Assembly (NCBI RefSeq): GCF_004923205.2
Contig: NZ_SELD02000037.1
Coordinates: 1-64,000, forward strand
Length of the DNA stretch: 64,000 nt
Reading direction: 5' to 3'
DNA from: Paracoccus aeridis
Lineage (GTDB): Bacteria; Pseudomonadota; Alphaproteobacteria; Rhodobacterales; Rhodobacteraceae
Position 1 is the first letter of the stretch. Each line of letters begins with the position of its first letter. The notes beneath the pieces were generated by a model. That model searched no databases. It had not been told where the DNA came from and saw only the letters and a list, made by a program, of their open reading frames with translations. This document shows positions 43,150-51,127 of this stretch, piece after piece. The position numbers and the translations under genes were made by a program.

Positions 43150-44334
43150 ATGTTCGCCGCGCTGAAGCCGCAAGACCCCGACAAGATCCTGGCCCTGATG
43201 GGCGAGTTCCGCGCCGACACGCGGCAGGGCAAGATCGACCTGGGCGTCGGGGTCTACAAGGATCCGACCGGGCTCACCCCGGTGATGCGCGCCGTCAAGG
43301 CGGCCGAGCGGCGGATCTGGGAAACCGAGACGACCAAGTCCTACACCGCGCTGTCGGGCGAGCCCGCGTATCTCGACGCGATGTCGCGGATGGTGCTGGC
43401 CGATACGCTGGCCGCCGACCGCACGGCGATGCTGTCCACCGTCGGCGGCACCGGCGCGATCCGGCAGGCGTTCGAACTGGCGCGGATGGGCAACCCGGAC
43501 GTGACCGTTCACGTGTCGGACCCGACCTGGCCCAACCACGTTTCGATGCTCAGGTTCATGGGCCTGCCCTTCGTCGAATACCGCTACTTCGACGCAGAGA
43601 CGCGCGGGGTGGACTTCGACGGGATGCTGGCGGATCTCGGCCGGGCGAAGAAGGGGGACCTGATCCTCCTGCACGGCTGCTGCCACAACCCGACCGGCGC
43701 GAACCTGACGGCCGAGCAATGGGCGGCGGTCGCGGACCTCCTGGACCGGAGCGGCGCGGTGCCGCTGATCGACCTCGCCTACCAGGGCTTCGGCGACGGG
43801 CTGGAAGAGGACGCGGCCGGCACCCGCCTGATCGTGTCGCGCGCCCCCGACGCGATGGTGGCCGCGTCGTGCTCCAAGAACTTCGGCATCTACCGCGAGC
43901 GCACCGGCATCCTGCTGACGCAGGTCGCGGACGGAAGCGCCCGCGATCTCGCGCAGGGCGCGATGGCCTATCTCGGCCGGCAAACCTACAGCTTCCCGCC
44001 CGACCACGGCGCCCGCGTGGTGCAGACGATCCTGGACGACGCCGACCTGAAGGCCGACTGGATGGCGGAACTGGAATCCGTGCGCCGCACGATGCTGGAC
44101 CTGCGCCAGCAGCTCGCGGGCGAGCTGCGCGACCTGACCGGGACCGACCGCTTCGACTTCATCGCGCGCCATCGCGGCATGTTCTCGCGCCTGGGCGCGA
44201 CGCCCGAGCAGGTGCAGCGGATCAAGGACGAGGCGGCGATCTACATCGTCGGGGATTCGCGGCTGAACATCGCCGGGCTGAACGAGCAGACCGTGCCGGT
44301 GCTGGCGCGGGCGATCGTGGACGCGGGCGTCTGA
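43150..44334 (+). CDS. Aromatic/aspartate aminotransferase
   Basis: 394 residues, subgroup I aminotransferase. Features: GVGVYKDPTGLTPVM, SYTALSGEPAYLDAM, DPTWPNHVSMLRFMG, LLHGCCHNPTGANL, and SCSKNFGIYRERTG with the PLP lysine near 243. The class is close to TyrB/AspC; substrate choice between aspartate and aromatic acids is not clear. It follows sseA without a gap. Two hairpins after the stop form the likely terminator of the pair. Confidence 0.88.
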   Translation: MFAALKPQDPDKILALMGEFRADTRQGKIDLGVGVYKDPTGLTPVMRAVKAAERRIWETETTKSYTALSGEPAYLDAMSRMVLADTLAADRTAMLSTVGGTGAIRQAFELARMGNPDVTVHVSDPTWPNHVSMLRFMGLPFVEYRYFDAETRGVDFDGMLADLGRAKKGDLILLHGCCHNPTGANLTAEQWAAVADLLDRSGAVPLIDLAYQGFGDGLEEDAAGTRLIVSRAPDAMVAASCSKNFGIYRERTGILLTQVADGSARDLAQGAMAYLGRQTYSFPPDHGARVVQTILDDADLKADWMAELESVRRTMLDLRQQLAGELRDLTGTDRFDFIARHRGMFSRLGATPEQVQRIKDEAAIYIVGDSRLNIAGLNEQTVPVLARAIVDAGV

Positions 44335-44356
44335 TCGCGCGCGAGGGTCACGGCGG

Positions 44357-44384
44357 GTTCAGGGAAAACCGGACTCCCCTGAAC
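44357..44384 (+). terminator. First hairpin after tyrB-like gene
   Basis: GTTCAGGG (44357-44364) pairs with CCCTGAAC (44377-44384), an 8-bp stem. It precedes a better terminator 19 bp further on. Confidence 0.45.
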
Positions 44385-44402
44385 GGGGCATTCCGAATGT
44401 GC

Positions 44403-44430
44403 AAAGGCCGGGCGCGATGCCCGGCCTTTT
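44403..44430 (+). terminator. Rho-independent terminator of sseA–aminotransferase
   Basis: AAAGGCCGGGC pairs with GCCCGGCCTTT around a 5-nt loop and runs into TTTT. Symmetric A and T flanks mean it could also serve the convergent DUF1127 gene. Confidence 0.85.
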
Positions 44431-44469
44431 GCGGCTTCGCCTGCGCGATGCCGGGCTGACGAGAAAGGC

Positions 44470-44664
44470 TCAGCAGCCGAAACGGACGACCCGCTCGATG
44501 TCGGCGCGGGTCAGGCCGATGTCGGCCAGTTCGCGCTCGGTCAGGCGGTTCAGGGCATTGCGCGTCACGCGCTGTTCGTTCCAGGTCGAGAAGAAGGCAC
44601 GGACCTTCACACCAAAACCTTCGTGGCGCGCCGTCGGGGCGCGGCTGATGTCGATCGCCGACAT
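44470..44664 (-). CDS. DUF1127 domain small protein
   Basis: 64 residues. The C-terminal half TRNALNRLTERELADIGLTRADIERVVRF is the DUF1127 motif (Leu-x-Arg-Leu-x-x-Arg-Glu-Leu-x-Asp-Ile-Gly). Small DUF1127 proteins in alphaproteobacteria are often stress- or growth-phase controlled, and some influence RNA turnover or phosphate metabolism. The role of this one is unknown. An operator-like palindrome overlaps its likely promoter. Confidence 0.85.
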   Translation of the reverse strand: MSAIDISRAPTARHEGFGVKVRAFFSTWNEQRVTRNALNRLTERELADIGLTRADIERVVRFGC

Positions 44665-44720
44665 GATAGTTCACCTGCTTGCAAAAGGGGCCGGGTTTCC
44701 GGCCGTGTTCCGATGACGAG

Positions 44721-44756
44721 GATATAGGCGGGTTTCCGCTTTCCGACTACGGAAAG
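44721..44756 (-). promoter_or_regulatory. Candidate promoter and operator of the DUF1127 gene
   Basis: On the minus strand a TATATC -10 (44726-44721) stands about 60 bp before the ATG. The perfect inverted repeat CTTTCCG-ACTA-CGGAAAG (44739-44756) covers the expected -35 position, as a repressor or activator site would. Confidence 0.5.
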
Positions 44757-44772
44757 AACCGCCCTCCCCGCT

Positions 44773-44789
44773 ATGCACCGGATGCATAA
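44773..44789. promoter_or_regulatory. 17-bp inverted repeat TATGCA-N5-TGCATA
   Basis: Perfect 6-bp arms with a 5-bp centre, 17 bp upstream of the DUF1127 operator in unusually A/T-rich DNA. The regulator is unknown. Confidence 0.5.
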
Positions 44790-44927
44790 GTTCCGGTTTT
44801 CACTTTGTTTTTACAATAGCTCCGCCAAAGAGGTTCCTTGCACCTTACGCGGGGTCAGAGCCGCATTGGCGCAATATCCTTCGACGCTTTCGCGAGACTG
44901 CCGGAGATACTCGCTCACAAACGCGTG

Positions 44928-44942
44928 TTAACGGTCCGTTAA
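44928..44942. promoter_or_regulatory. CtrA-type box TTAA-N7-TTAA
   Basis: TTAACGGTCCGTTAA matches the full consensus of the alphaproteobacterial regulator CtrA and is also a perfect palindrome. It overlaps the rsmE stop codon, and lies about 210 bp upstream of the DUF1127 promoter. Function is inferred from sequence only. Confidence 0.45.
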
Positions 44943-45679
44943 TCCTGTGGCGCTTCTGCATCGCCCCAGTCCCCGGCCGCGGATTGCCACAGGGCGAGCG
45001 CCGCGACCGCCGCCGTGTCGGCCCGCAGGATTCGCGGGCCGAGGCTGATCGGGGTCACGAAGGGTAGCGCGCGAAGCCGCCCGCGCTCGGCCTCCGACCA
45101 GCCGCCTTCCGGCCCGATCAGCACCGCCCACGGGCCCCGCGGCAGCGCGGCGAGGGTGCGGGCGGCGCCCACCAGCGCCTCGTCGGCCCACAGGATGCGC
45201 CGCCCCGCGTCCCAGCCGTCGAGCAGCCGTACCAATGATTGCAGGTCGTCCACGGGGGGCACGAAGGTGCCGCCGCACTGCTCGGCCGCCTCGACCGCGT
45301 GGGCCTGCAGGCGGTCCTGGCGGATCCGCTCGGCATTCGTGTGGTCGGTCTGGACCGGGATGATGCGCGCGGCGCCAAGCTCCGCCGCCTTTTCCACGAT
45401 AAAGTCGGTGCGCGCCTTCTTGATGGGCGCGAACACCAGCCACAGGTCGGGCGGGTCCTGCTGCGGGCGCGCCTGCGCCACCGGGTCGACCTGCCCGCCC
45501 TTGCGGCCGAGCGCCGCGATCCGCGCGCGCCACTCGCCCTGGCGGCCGTTGAAGACGGCGATCTCGTTGCCCGCGCCCTGCCGCATGACGGAGGAAAGAT
45601 AGTGCGCCTGCCCGTCCGTCAGGGGGACGGGTTGCCCCGCGGCCAGCGGGTGATCTATGAAGAGCCTGATTTTTCCCAT
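44939..45679 (-). CDS. rsmE: 16S rRNA (uracil1498-N3)-methyltransferase
   Basis: 246 residues; SPOUT-class methyltransferase for U1498 of 16S rRNA. Conserved blocks: RLFIDHPLAAGQ, HYLSSVMRQGAGNEIAVFNG, FAPIKKARTDFIVEKAAELGAARIIPVQTDHT, and the knot signature LIGPEGGWSEAERG with LGPRILRADTAAVAALAL. Its ATG (45679) is 32 bp from the ubiA start on the other strand, the conserved divergent pair in this group. Stop codon lies in a CtrA-type box. Confidence 0.93.
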   Translation of the reverse strand: MGKIRLFIDHPLAAGQPVPLTDGQAHYLSSVMRQGAGNEIAVFNGRQGEWRARIAALGRKGGQVDPVAQARPQQDPPDLWLVFAPIKKARTDFIVEKAAELGAARIIPVQTDHTNAERIRQDRLQAHAVEAAEQCGGTFVPPVDDLQSLVRLLDGWDAGRRILWADEALVGAARTLAALPRGPWAVLIGPEGGWSEAERGRLRALPFVTPISLGPRILRADTAAVAALALWQSAAGDWGDAEAPQD

Positions 45680-45711
45680 TGCCGCCGCAGGTTAAGCAGG
45701 TGCCCGTCCCG

Positions 45712-46686
45712 ATGCCATCGTTTTTGCGCCATCATGCGGCGACTGCGGCTGGCGGCGCCGACGCGCCGGTCGCGGATTCGGCGGGGAACTGGGTCGACCG
45801 GCTCGCGCCCTCGTCCTGGCGCCCCTACCTGCGGCTATCCCGCGCAGACCGGCCGATCGGGACCTGGCTTCTGCTGCTGCCGTGCTGGTGGGCGGTGGGC
45901 CTTGCGATGATCGCGGACCGGCCCCGGCTGGTGGATCTGTGGATCGTCGTCGTCTGCAGCATCGGCGCGGTCGTCATGCGCGGCGCGGGCTGCACCTGGA
46001 ACGACATCACCGACCGCGACTTCGACGGCGCCGTCGCGCGCACCCGGTCGCGGCCGCTGCCGTCGGGGCAGGTCACGACGCTGGGCGCGCTGGCGTGGCT
46101 TGCGGCGCAATGCCTGGTCGGGCTCGCGCTGCTGCTGACGCTGAACGCGGCGGCGATCTGGCTGGGGGTCGCGTCCCTCGCGCTGGTCGCGGTCTATCCC
46201 TTCGCCAAGCGCTTCACCTGGTGGCCGCAGGTGTTCCTGGGGCTCGCGTTCAACTGGGGGGCGCTGCTGGCCTTCGTCGCGCATGGCGGGCGGCTGCACC
46301 CGGCGGCGATCCTGCTGTACGCGGCGGGGATCTGCTGGACGCTGTTCTACGACACCATCTACGCCCACCAGGACGCCGAGGATGACGCGCTGATCGGCGT
46401 CAAGTCCACCGCGCGGCTGTTCGGCGACGACAGCCCCCGCTGGCTCACGGGCTTCGCCGCGGGGGCCGTGGTCCTGCTGGCGGCGGCGGCCGCGTCGGCG
46501 GGGCCGGACGGGCTGCTGGCGCGGCTCTTCGTCACGGCGGGGGTCGCGGGATTCGCCATCCACCTCGCCTGGCAGCTGCGGCTGTTCGATCCGGCGGACG
46601 GGGGCGGGCTGCTGCGCCTGTTCCGGTCGAACCGCGACGCCGGGCTGATCGTCGCGCTGTCACTTGCCGTTGCCGGACTTGTGTAA
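45712..46686 (+). CDS. ubiA: 4-hydroxybenzoate octaprenyltransferase
   Basis: About 324 residues, membrane prenyltransferase of ubiquinone synthesis. The first Asp-rich motif is GAGCTWNDITDRDFDGAVAR (NDxxDxxxD) and the second is YDTIYAHQDAEDDALIGVKS. About eight membrane helices follow. ATG 45712 is my choice; GTG 45700 and TTG 45679 are in frame further upstream but overlap the rsmE start. Divergent from rsmE. Confidence 0.92.
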   Translation: MPSFLRHHAATAAGGADAPVADSAGNWVDRLAPSSWRPYLRLSRADRPIGTWLLLLPCWWAVGLAMIADRPRLVDLWIVVVCSIGAVVMRGAGCTWNDITDRDFDGAVARTRSRPLPSGQVTTLGALAWLAAQCLVGLALLLTLNAAAIWLGVASLALVAVYPFAKRFTWWPQVFLGLAFNWGALLAFVAHGGRLHPAAILLYAAGICWTLFYDTIYAHQDAEDDALIGVKSTARLFGDDSPRWLTGFAAGAVVLLAAAAASAGPDGLLARLFVTAGVAGFAIHLAWQLRLFDPADGGGLLRLFRSNRDAGLIVALSLAVAGLV

Positions 46687-46746
46687 TGCGCCCGCGGCCC
46701 GCCGCTTCTAACAAGCCGGATCGTTCAACTGCCGAAAGGCCGTCCG

Positions 46747-48993
46747 ATGGCTGATCCGCTGCCGCATCCGCGTCTCGCGCCGCTCGCCCCCCAGCCGCCG
46801 CAACCGTCCCCGCCGCAGCCGTCCCTCCCGCCGTCGCGCCGCGGGCGCGCCCTGAAGGGGATCGTCCTCCGGCTCGTCGTGCTGGGGCTTGCCGGCACCG
46901 GCGCCTGGGCCGCGGGCACCAAGGCCGCCGACGAGATCGAGCGGATGTCGCGCCAGCACGTCGGCGCCGCGCTGAAGGATGGCGGTTTCGACTGGGCGCA
47001 GGTGGAAACCGACGGGCTGACCGTGCGGCTGTCGGGCAGCGCGCCCGACGAGGTGCAGCGGTTCCGCGCCCTCGACCGCGCCGCGACCGTCGTGGACGGC
47101 CGCCGGATCGTGGACCGGGTGACGGTCGCGGTGCCGCAGCCGCAGGCGGCGCCGGTGTTCTCGGTCGAGCTTCTCCGCAACGACGCGGGCGTGTCGCTGA
47201 TCGGGCTGGTGCCCGCCGGCACCGACCGGGCGGCGCTGCTGGCATCGGTGCAGGCCGCGGTCGGGCGACAGCGCGTCACCGATCTTCTGGAAGACTCGGA
47301 CCAGCCCGCCCCGGATGGCTGGGGCGACGCCCTGCGCTTCGGGGTCGCCGCCATCGCGGCGGCCGACCGGTCCAAGGTGTCGGTGGCGGCGGGGCAGGTC
47401 GTGGTCACGGCGATCACGGACGGCGAAACCGAAAAGGCGCGGCTCGAATCCGTGCTGCGCCGCGACAAGCCGGACTCGGTCGGGCTGATGACCAGCATCT
47501 CGACCCCGCGGCCCGTGATCTCGCCGTTCACCCTGCGGCTGGTCAAGGACGATGCCGGGATCCGGCTCGAGGAATGTGCCGCCGACACGGAAGTCGCCCG
47601 CACCCGCATCATCGAGGCGGCGGCCGCCGCGGGCGTCGAAGGCGCGGACTGCACGCTGGCGCTCGGGGTGCCCACCCCGACCTGGGGCGCCGCGGCGGTA
47701 GCGGGGATCGAGGCGCTGGGGACGCTGGAACAAGGCACGCTCAGCCTCACCAACGCGCAGGTGGCGCTCGGCGCGCCCGCGACCGTCCCGGCCGACCAGT
47801 TCGACCGCGCCGCGGGCACGTTGGACGCCGCGCTGCCGTCGGTCTTCGCGCTGACGGCCGTGCGGGCCGAGCCCGCTTCCCCGTCCGAGCCGCTGGAGTT
47901 CACCGCGACCCGCACCCAAAGCGGCATCGCGCTGCGCGGCCGCATCACCGACGAGGCGATGCGCGCCGCCGTCGAAAGCCTTGCCCGCGCCCGCTTCGGC
48001 GTCGTGGAAAGCAGCCTCGTCGTCGATCCGCAGGCCCCTTCGGGCTGGACCGTGCGCGTCATGGCCGCGATGGAGGCGATGGCCGCGCTCGAGGGCGGGA
48101 CCGTGCGGGTGACGCCGGACCTCATCCGGCTGACGGGCGCTTCGGGGGTCGAGAACGCCCCGCAGGCGGCGGCCGAGCAGCTGTCCTACCGCCTGGGCCC
48201 GGGCGTCCCCTACGAGCTGGCGATCCGCTACGACCGGCTGCTGGACCCGGCGCTGGACCTGCCGTCCGGGGCAGACTGCGTGGACCGGCTGAACGTCATC
48301 ATGGCGCAGTCGGAAATCGGGTTCGAGCCGAGTTCGTCCACGATCGCGGGCGATGCGGGCCCGACGCTGTCGCAGCTTGCGCAAGCCGCGGCGGATTGCG
48401 GCGCCTTCCGGATCGAGGTGGCGGGCCACACCGATTCGCAGGGATCCGAGAACTCCAATGCCGAGCTGTCGCGCAGCCGCGCGCAGGCGGTGCTGGCGGC
48501 CATGGGCGAGGCGGGGATCGACACGGCCCGGATGACGGCGCGCGGCTACGGCGAAAGCGAGCCGGTGGACAGCAACGACACCGAGGCGGGGCGCGAGGCG
48601 AACCGGCGGATCGAGTTCCGGCTGCTGTCCGAGACGCCGGTGGAAACGGGCACGCCCGCCCCGGCCAAGGTCGTCACCGGCGTGACCGTGGCCGTGGCCA
48701 CCCCGCCGTCGGACGCCGAAGGGCCCGACCTGCCCGCGGAAGCCGCGGCAGCGGCGACGCCTGCAACCGACGCCGCCGTGACCGGCAACGACGCCGCGCC
48801 GGGCGAGGCTGACGCGGAAGGCAACGCGGCGGGCGACGGCGAGACTGCGGGCGGGGCGGGCGGCGGCGCTGCGGCCGCTGATTCATCCGGCGGCGACGAC
48901 GCGGCACCGGCACCCGCCGCACGCACCCCCGCCCCCGACGCCCCCGCGCCGGCCGAACCCGCGACCGCCGAACCCGCGACCCCCGAGGAGTAG
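46747..48993 (+). CDS. OmpA-family protein with repeated BON-like regions
   Basis: 748 residues. A Pro-rich cytoplasmic head precedes one membrane anchor (GIVLRLVVLGLAGTGAWAAG, about 38-57). A long middle region (60-500) has repeated segments resembling BON domains, for example VETDGLTVRLSGSAPDE and LVKDDAGIRL. The peptidoglycan-binding OmpA C-domain is at about 524-622 (VAGHTDSQGSENSNAELSRSRAQAV). The last 120 residues are a disordered Ala/Glu/Pro tail. The plan recalls mycobacterial OmpATb/ArfA, but no homology was tested. A small coiled-coil gene follows after 2 bp. Confidence 0.8.
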   Translation: MADPLPHPRLAPLAPQPPQPSPPQPSLPPSRRGRALKGIVLRLVVLGLAGTGAWAAGTKAADEIERMSRQHVGAALKDGGFDWAQVETDGLTVRLSGSAPDEVQRFRALDRAATVVDGRRIVDRVTVAVPQPQAAPVFSVELLRNDAGVSLIGLVPAGTDRAALLASVQAAVGRQRVTDLLEDSDQPAPDGWGDALRFGVAAIAAADRSKVSVAAGQVVVTAITDGETEKARLESVLRRDKPDSVGLMTSISTPRPVISPFTLRLVKDDAGIRLEECAADTEVARTRIIEAAAAAGVEGADCTLALGVPTPTWGAAAVAGIEALGTLEQGTLSLTNAQVALGAPATVPADQFDRAAGTLDAALPSVFALTAVRAEPASPSEPLEFTATRTQSGIALRGRITDEAMRAAVESLARARFGVVESSLVVDPQAPSGWTVRVMAAMEAMAALEGGTVRVTPDLIRLTGASGVENAPQAAAEQLSYRLGPGVPYELAIRYDRLLDPALDLPSGADCVDRLNVIMAQSEIGFEPSSSTIAGDAGPTLSQLAQAAADCGAFRIEVAGHTDSQGSENSNAELSRSRAQAVLAAMGEAGIDTARMTARGYGESEPVDSNDTEAGREANRRIEFRLLSETPVETGTPAPAKVVTGVTVAVATPPSDAEGPDLPAEAAAAATPATDAAVTGNDAAPGEADAEGNAAGDGETAGGAGGGAAAADSSGGDDAAPAPAARTPAPDAPAPAEPATAEPATPEE

Positions 48994-48995
48994 CC

Positions 48996-49322
48996 ATGGA
49001 CCGCAACCAGTTCATCATCGCGACCGCCGTGGCGCTGTTCGCGGCCTTCCTTCTTGGCTGGTTCGCGAGCTGGCTGATCCACCGCCTGACCCGCGCGACG
49101 CGCGCGGAGCTGGCCGAGCTGGACCGTCTCGCCCGCCAGCTGCACGCCGCCGAGCAGGCGCGGATCTCGGCCGAGGCGGACCGCACGGCGGCAGAGGCGC
49201 GCCGCGACGCGGCCGTGACCGAACTGGCCGAAACCCGGGTCGAGGTCGAGGAGCTGCGCGACTATATCGAACGCAAGTTCGCCCGCGCCGCCGACAGCGA
49301 CGCGCGGGACGAGACCGGCTGA
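48996..49322 (+). CDS. Small membrane-anchored coiled-coil protein
   Basis: 108 residues: one N-terminal membrane helix (IIATAVALFAAFLLGWFASWLI) followed by a heptad-rich coiled coil (about 35-95, AELAELDRLARQLHAAEQARISAEADRTAAEARRD cut here to a label: positions 35-70) and an acidic end. It starts 2 bp after the OmpA-family stop, so the two are translated together and may interact in the envelope. I do not recognise a named family. Confidence 0.78.
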   Translation: MDRNQFIIATAVALFAAFLLGWFASWLIHRLTRATRAELAELDRLARQLHAAEQARISAEADRTAAEARRDAAVTELAETRVEVEELRDYIERKFARAADSDARDETG

Positions 49323-49361
49323 ACGCGGCGAAACAGAACGCGGGGGGACTGGACGCGGGCG

Positions 49362-50231
49362 TCAGCCCCGGCGCACGACCAGCGTGGACCATTCACCGAT
49401 GTCGTCGCGCCGCTCCACGCCCATGCCGGACGCCGCATAGGCCGCCGCCACCTCGTCGGCCTGCGCGATCAGGATGCCCGACAGGATCGCCCGCCCGCCC
49501 GGCGCGAGATGGCGCGCCATGTCGGGGGCGATGTCGATCAGCGGCTGCTTCAGGATGTTGGCGAAGACAAGGTCATAGGGCGCGGCCCCGTCCAGCATCG
49601 GGTGGTGGAACCCTTCGGCCAGCACGCATTCCACGCGCCCGTCCAGCCCGTTCGCCAGCACGTTCGCCTGCGCGGTTTCCACCGCCACCGGGTCGATGTC
49701 GCTGGCCACGACGACGCCGTGGATCGTGCGCGCCGCCGCCATCGCCAGCACCGCCGTGCCGCAGCCGATGTCGGCCACGCGGTGCGGCACCTCGCCCGCG
49801 TCGAGCAGGCGGTCGAAGGCCAGAAGGCACCCCTTGGTCGTGTCGTGGTGGCCGGTGCCGAAGGCCATCGCCGCCTCGATGCACAGCGCCTCGGCCCCTT
49901 CGGGGATCCGCTGCGCGTCGTGGCTGCCGTGGACGAAGAAGCGCCCCGCGACCACCGGCGACAGCTCGCGGCGGACATGGGCGACCCAGTCCACCTCGGG
50001 CAGCCTGGAAACGGCGAAGGGCTGCGCGCCATGGGCGGCCGCCAGCAGGGCCAGCGCGATCTCGTCGGGCGGATCGGTGAAGTAGACGCCCACCTCCCAG
50101 CGGTCCGAGCCGTCCTCGATCTCGAAGACGCCCGAACCGACGGGCTCGGGCGTCAGGTCGTCGCACGCTTCGGCCAGGTCCTCGGCGGCATCCCTGCCGT
50201 CGGCCTGGCTCAGCGCGGTCCAGGTCGGCAT
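49362..50231 (-). CDS. prmA: Ribosomal protein L11 methyltransferase
   Basis: 289 residues; SAM-dependent methylation of ribosomal protein L11. SAM motif VADIGCGTAVLAMAAA near residue 155, preceded by AMAFGTGHHDTTKGCLLA, and followed by ASDIDPVAVETAQANVLANGL and LVFANILKQPLIDIAPDMARHLAPGG. The usual N-terminal L11-binding domain is present (WTALSQADGRDAAEDLAEACDD). ATG 50231 overlaps the msrA stop by one base (TGATG), coupling the two genes. Confidence 0.92.
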   Translation of the reverse strand: MPTWTALSQADGRDAAEDLAEACDDLTPEPVGSGVFEIEDGSDRWEVGVYFTDPPDEIALALLAAAHGAQPFAVSRLPEVDWVAHVRRELSPVVAGRFFVHGSHDAQRIPEGAEALCIEAAMAFGTGHHDTTKGCLLAFDRLLDAGEVPHRVADIGCGTAVLAMAAARTIHGVVVASDIDPVAVETAQANVLANGLDGRVECVLAEGFHHPMLDGAAPYDLVFANILKQPLIDIAPDMARHLAPGGRAILSGILIAQADEVAAAYAASGMGVERRDDIGEWSTLVVRRG

Positions 50232-50980
50232 CAGCGACGCCGGCCGAGGATGCGGGCGATGGCGCGGACCAGCGCCGCGCCGGGCAGCGGCGCCGAAACC
50301 GGCAGCGTCCGGGCGACAGCGGCGCTCGACGCCACGGCCGAGCCCGCGCCGGAGGACCGCGAGGGCTCGGGGTTCCCGTCCACGTCGCCGCCGTGCGATG
50401 CTTCCATCGCGGTCGCGGTGGACGCCTCGATGCCGGTGCCGCGCAGGCCGCAATAGCCGTCCGGGACCTTGTGCAGGTACTGCTGGTGCTCCAGCTCCGG
50501 CGCGATCCAGAAGCGGTCGAGCGGCTGGATCACGGTCGTGATCTCGGGGTGGCCCGCGACGGCAAGGCGGTTGTTGTAGTCGATCCGGCTGCGCTCGGCA
50601 TCCGCCTGCTGGCTGGCGGTCGTGGTGTAGATGACCGAACGGTACTGGTCGCCCACGTCGTTCCCCTGCCGGTTGCCCTGCGTCGGGTTGTGGTTTTCCC
50701 AGAAGATCTTGAGGATCTGTTCGAAGCTGATCCGCGACGGGTCGTAGACCACCCGCACCACCTCGGCGTGCCCGGTCCCGCCGTTGCAGACCTGGCGGTA
50801 GGTCGGGTTCGCGGCGGTCCCGCCGGCGAAGCCCACCTCGGTCAGCCAGACGCCGTCCTGTTCCCAGAACAGCCGCTCGACGCCCCAGTAGCAGCCCATG
50901 CCGAGCACCACTTCCTCGAAGCCCTGCGGCGCGGGCGAGCCCATGGGACGGCCGAAGATGGCGTGGTTCGCTTGGGTCAT
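50231..50980 (-). CDS. msrA: Peptide methionine-S-sulfoxide reductase A, with a long C-terminal tail
   Basis: 249 residues. The MsrA catalytic motif is VVLGMGCYWGVERLFW with Cys30. TEVGFAGGTAANPTYRQVCNGGTGHAEVVRV and QYRSVIYTTTASQQADAERSR follow. It reduces methionine S-sulfoxide in proteins and free methionine. Resolving cysteine is expected in KVPDGYCGLRGTG. The enzyme fold ends near residue 180. The remaining 65 residues (Ser/Ala-rich, ending in ALVRAIARILGRRR) are not part of the usual MsrA and could bind membranes or nucleic acid. Couples to prmA. Confidence 0.9.
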   Translation of the reverse strand: MTQANHAIFGRPMGSPAPQGFEEVVLGMGCYWGVERLFWEQDGVWLTEVGFAGGTAANPTYRQVCNGGTGHAEVVRVVYDPSRISFEQILKIFWENHNPTQGNRQGNDVGDQYRSVIYTTTASQQADAERSRIDYNNRLAVAGHPEITTVIQPLDRFWIAPELEHQQYLHKVPDGYCGLRGTGIEASTATAMEASHGGDVDGNPEPSRSSGAGSAVASSAAVARTLPVSAPLPGAALVRAIARILGRRR

Positions 50981-51127
50981 GTCGTTTCCCCCCGGATGGA
51001 GTGTTCGTGTTGCCCCCGATGTAGGGCGTCAGGCGATGGGGCACAACGTTTCTGCCGCAGCGCGGGTTTCGCGCCTTGCCGGCGGCGCGGGGCGGCGGCA
51101 GGCTGGCCGGGGAACGTGGAGGGAGCG

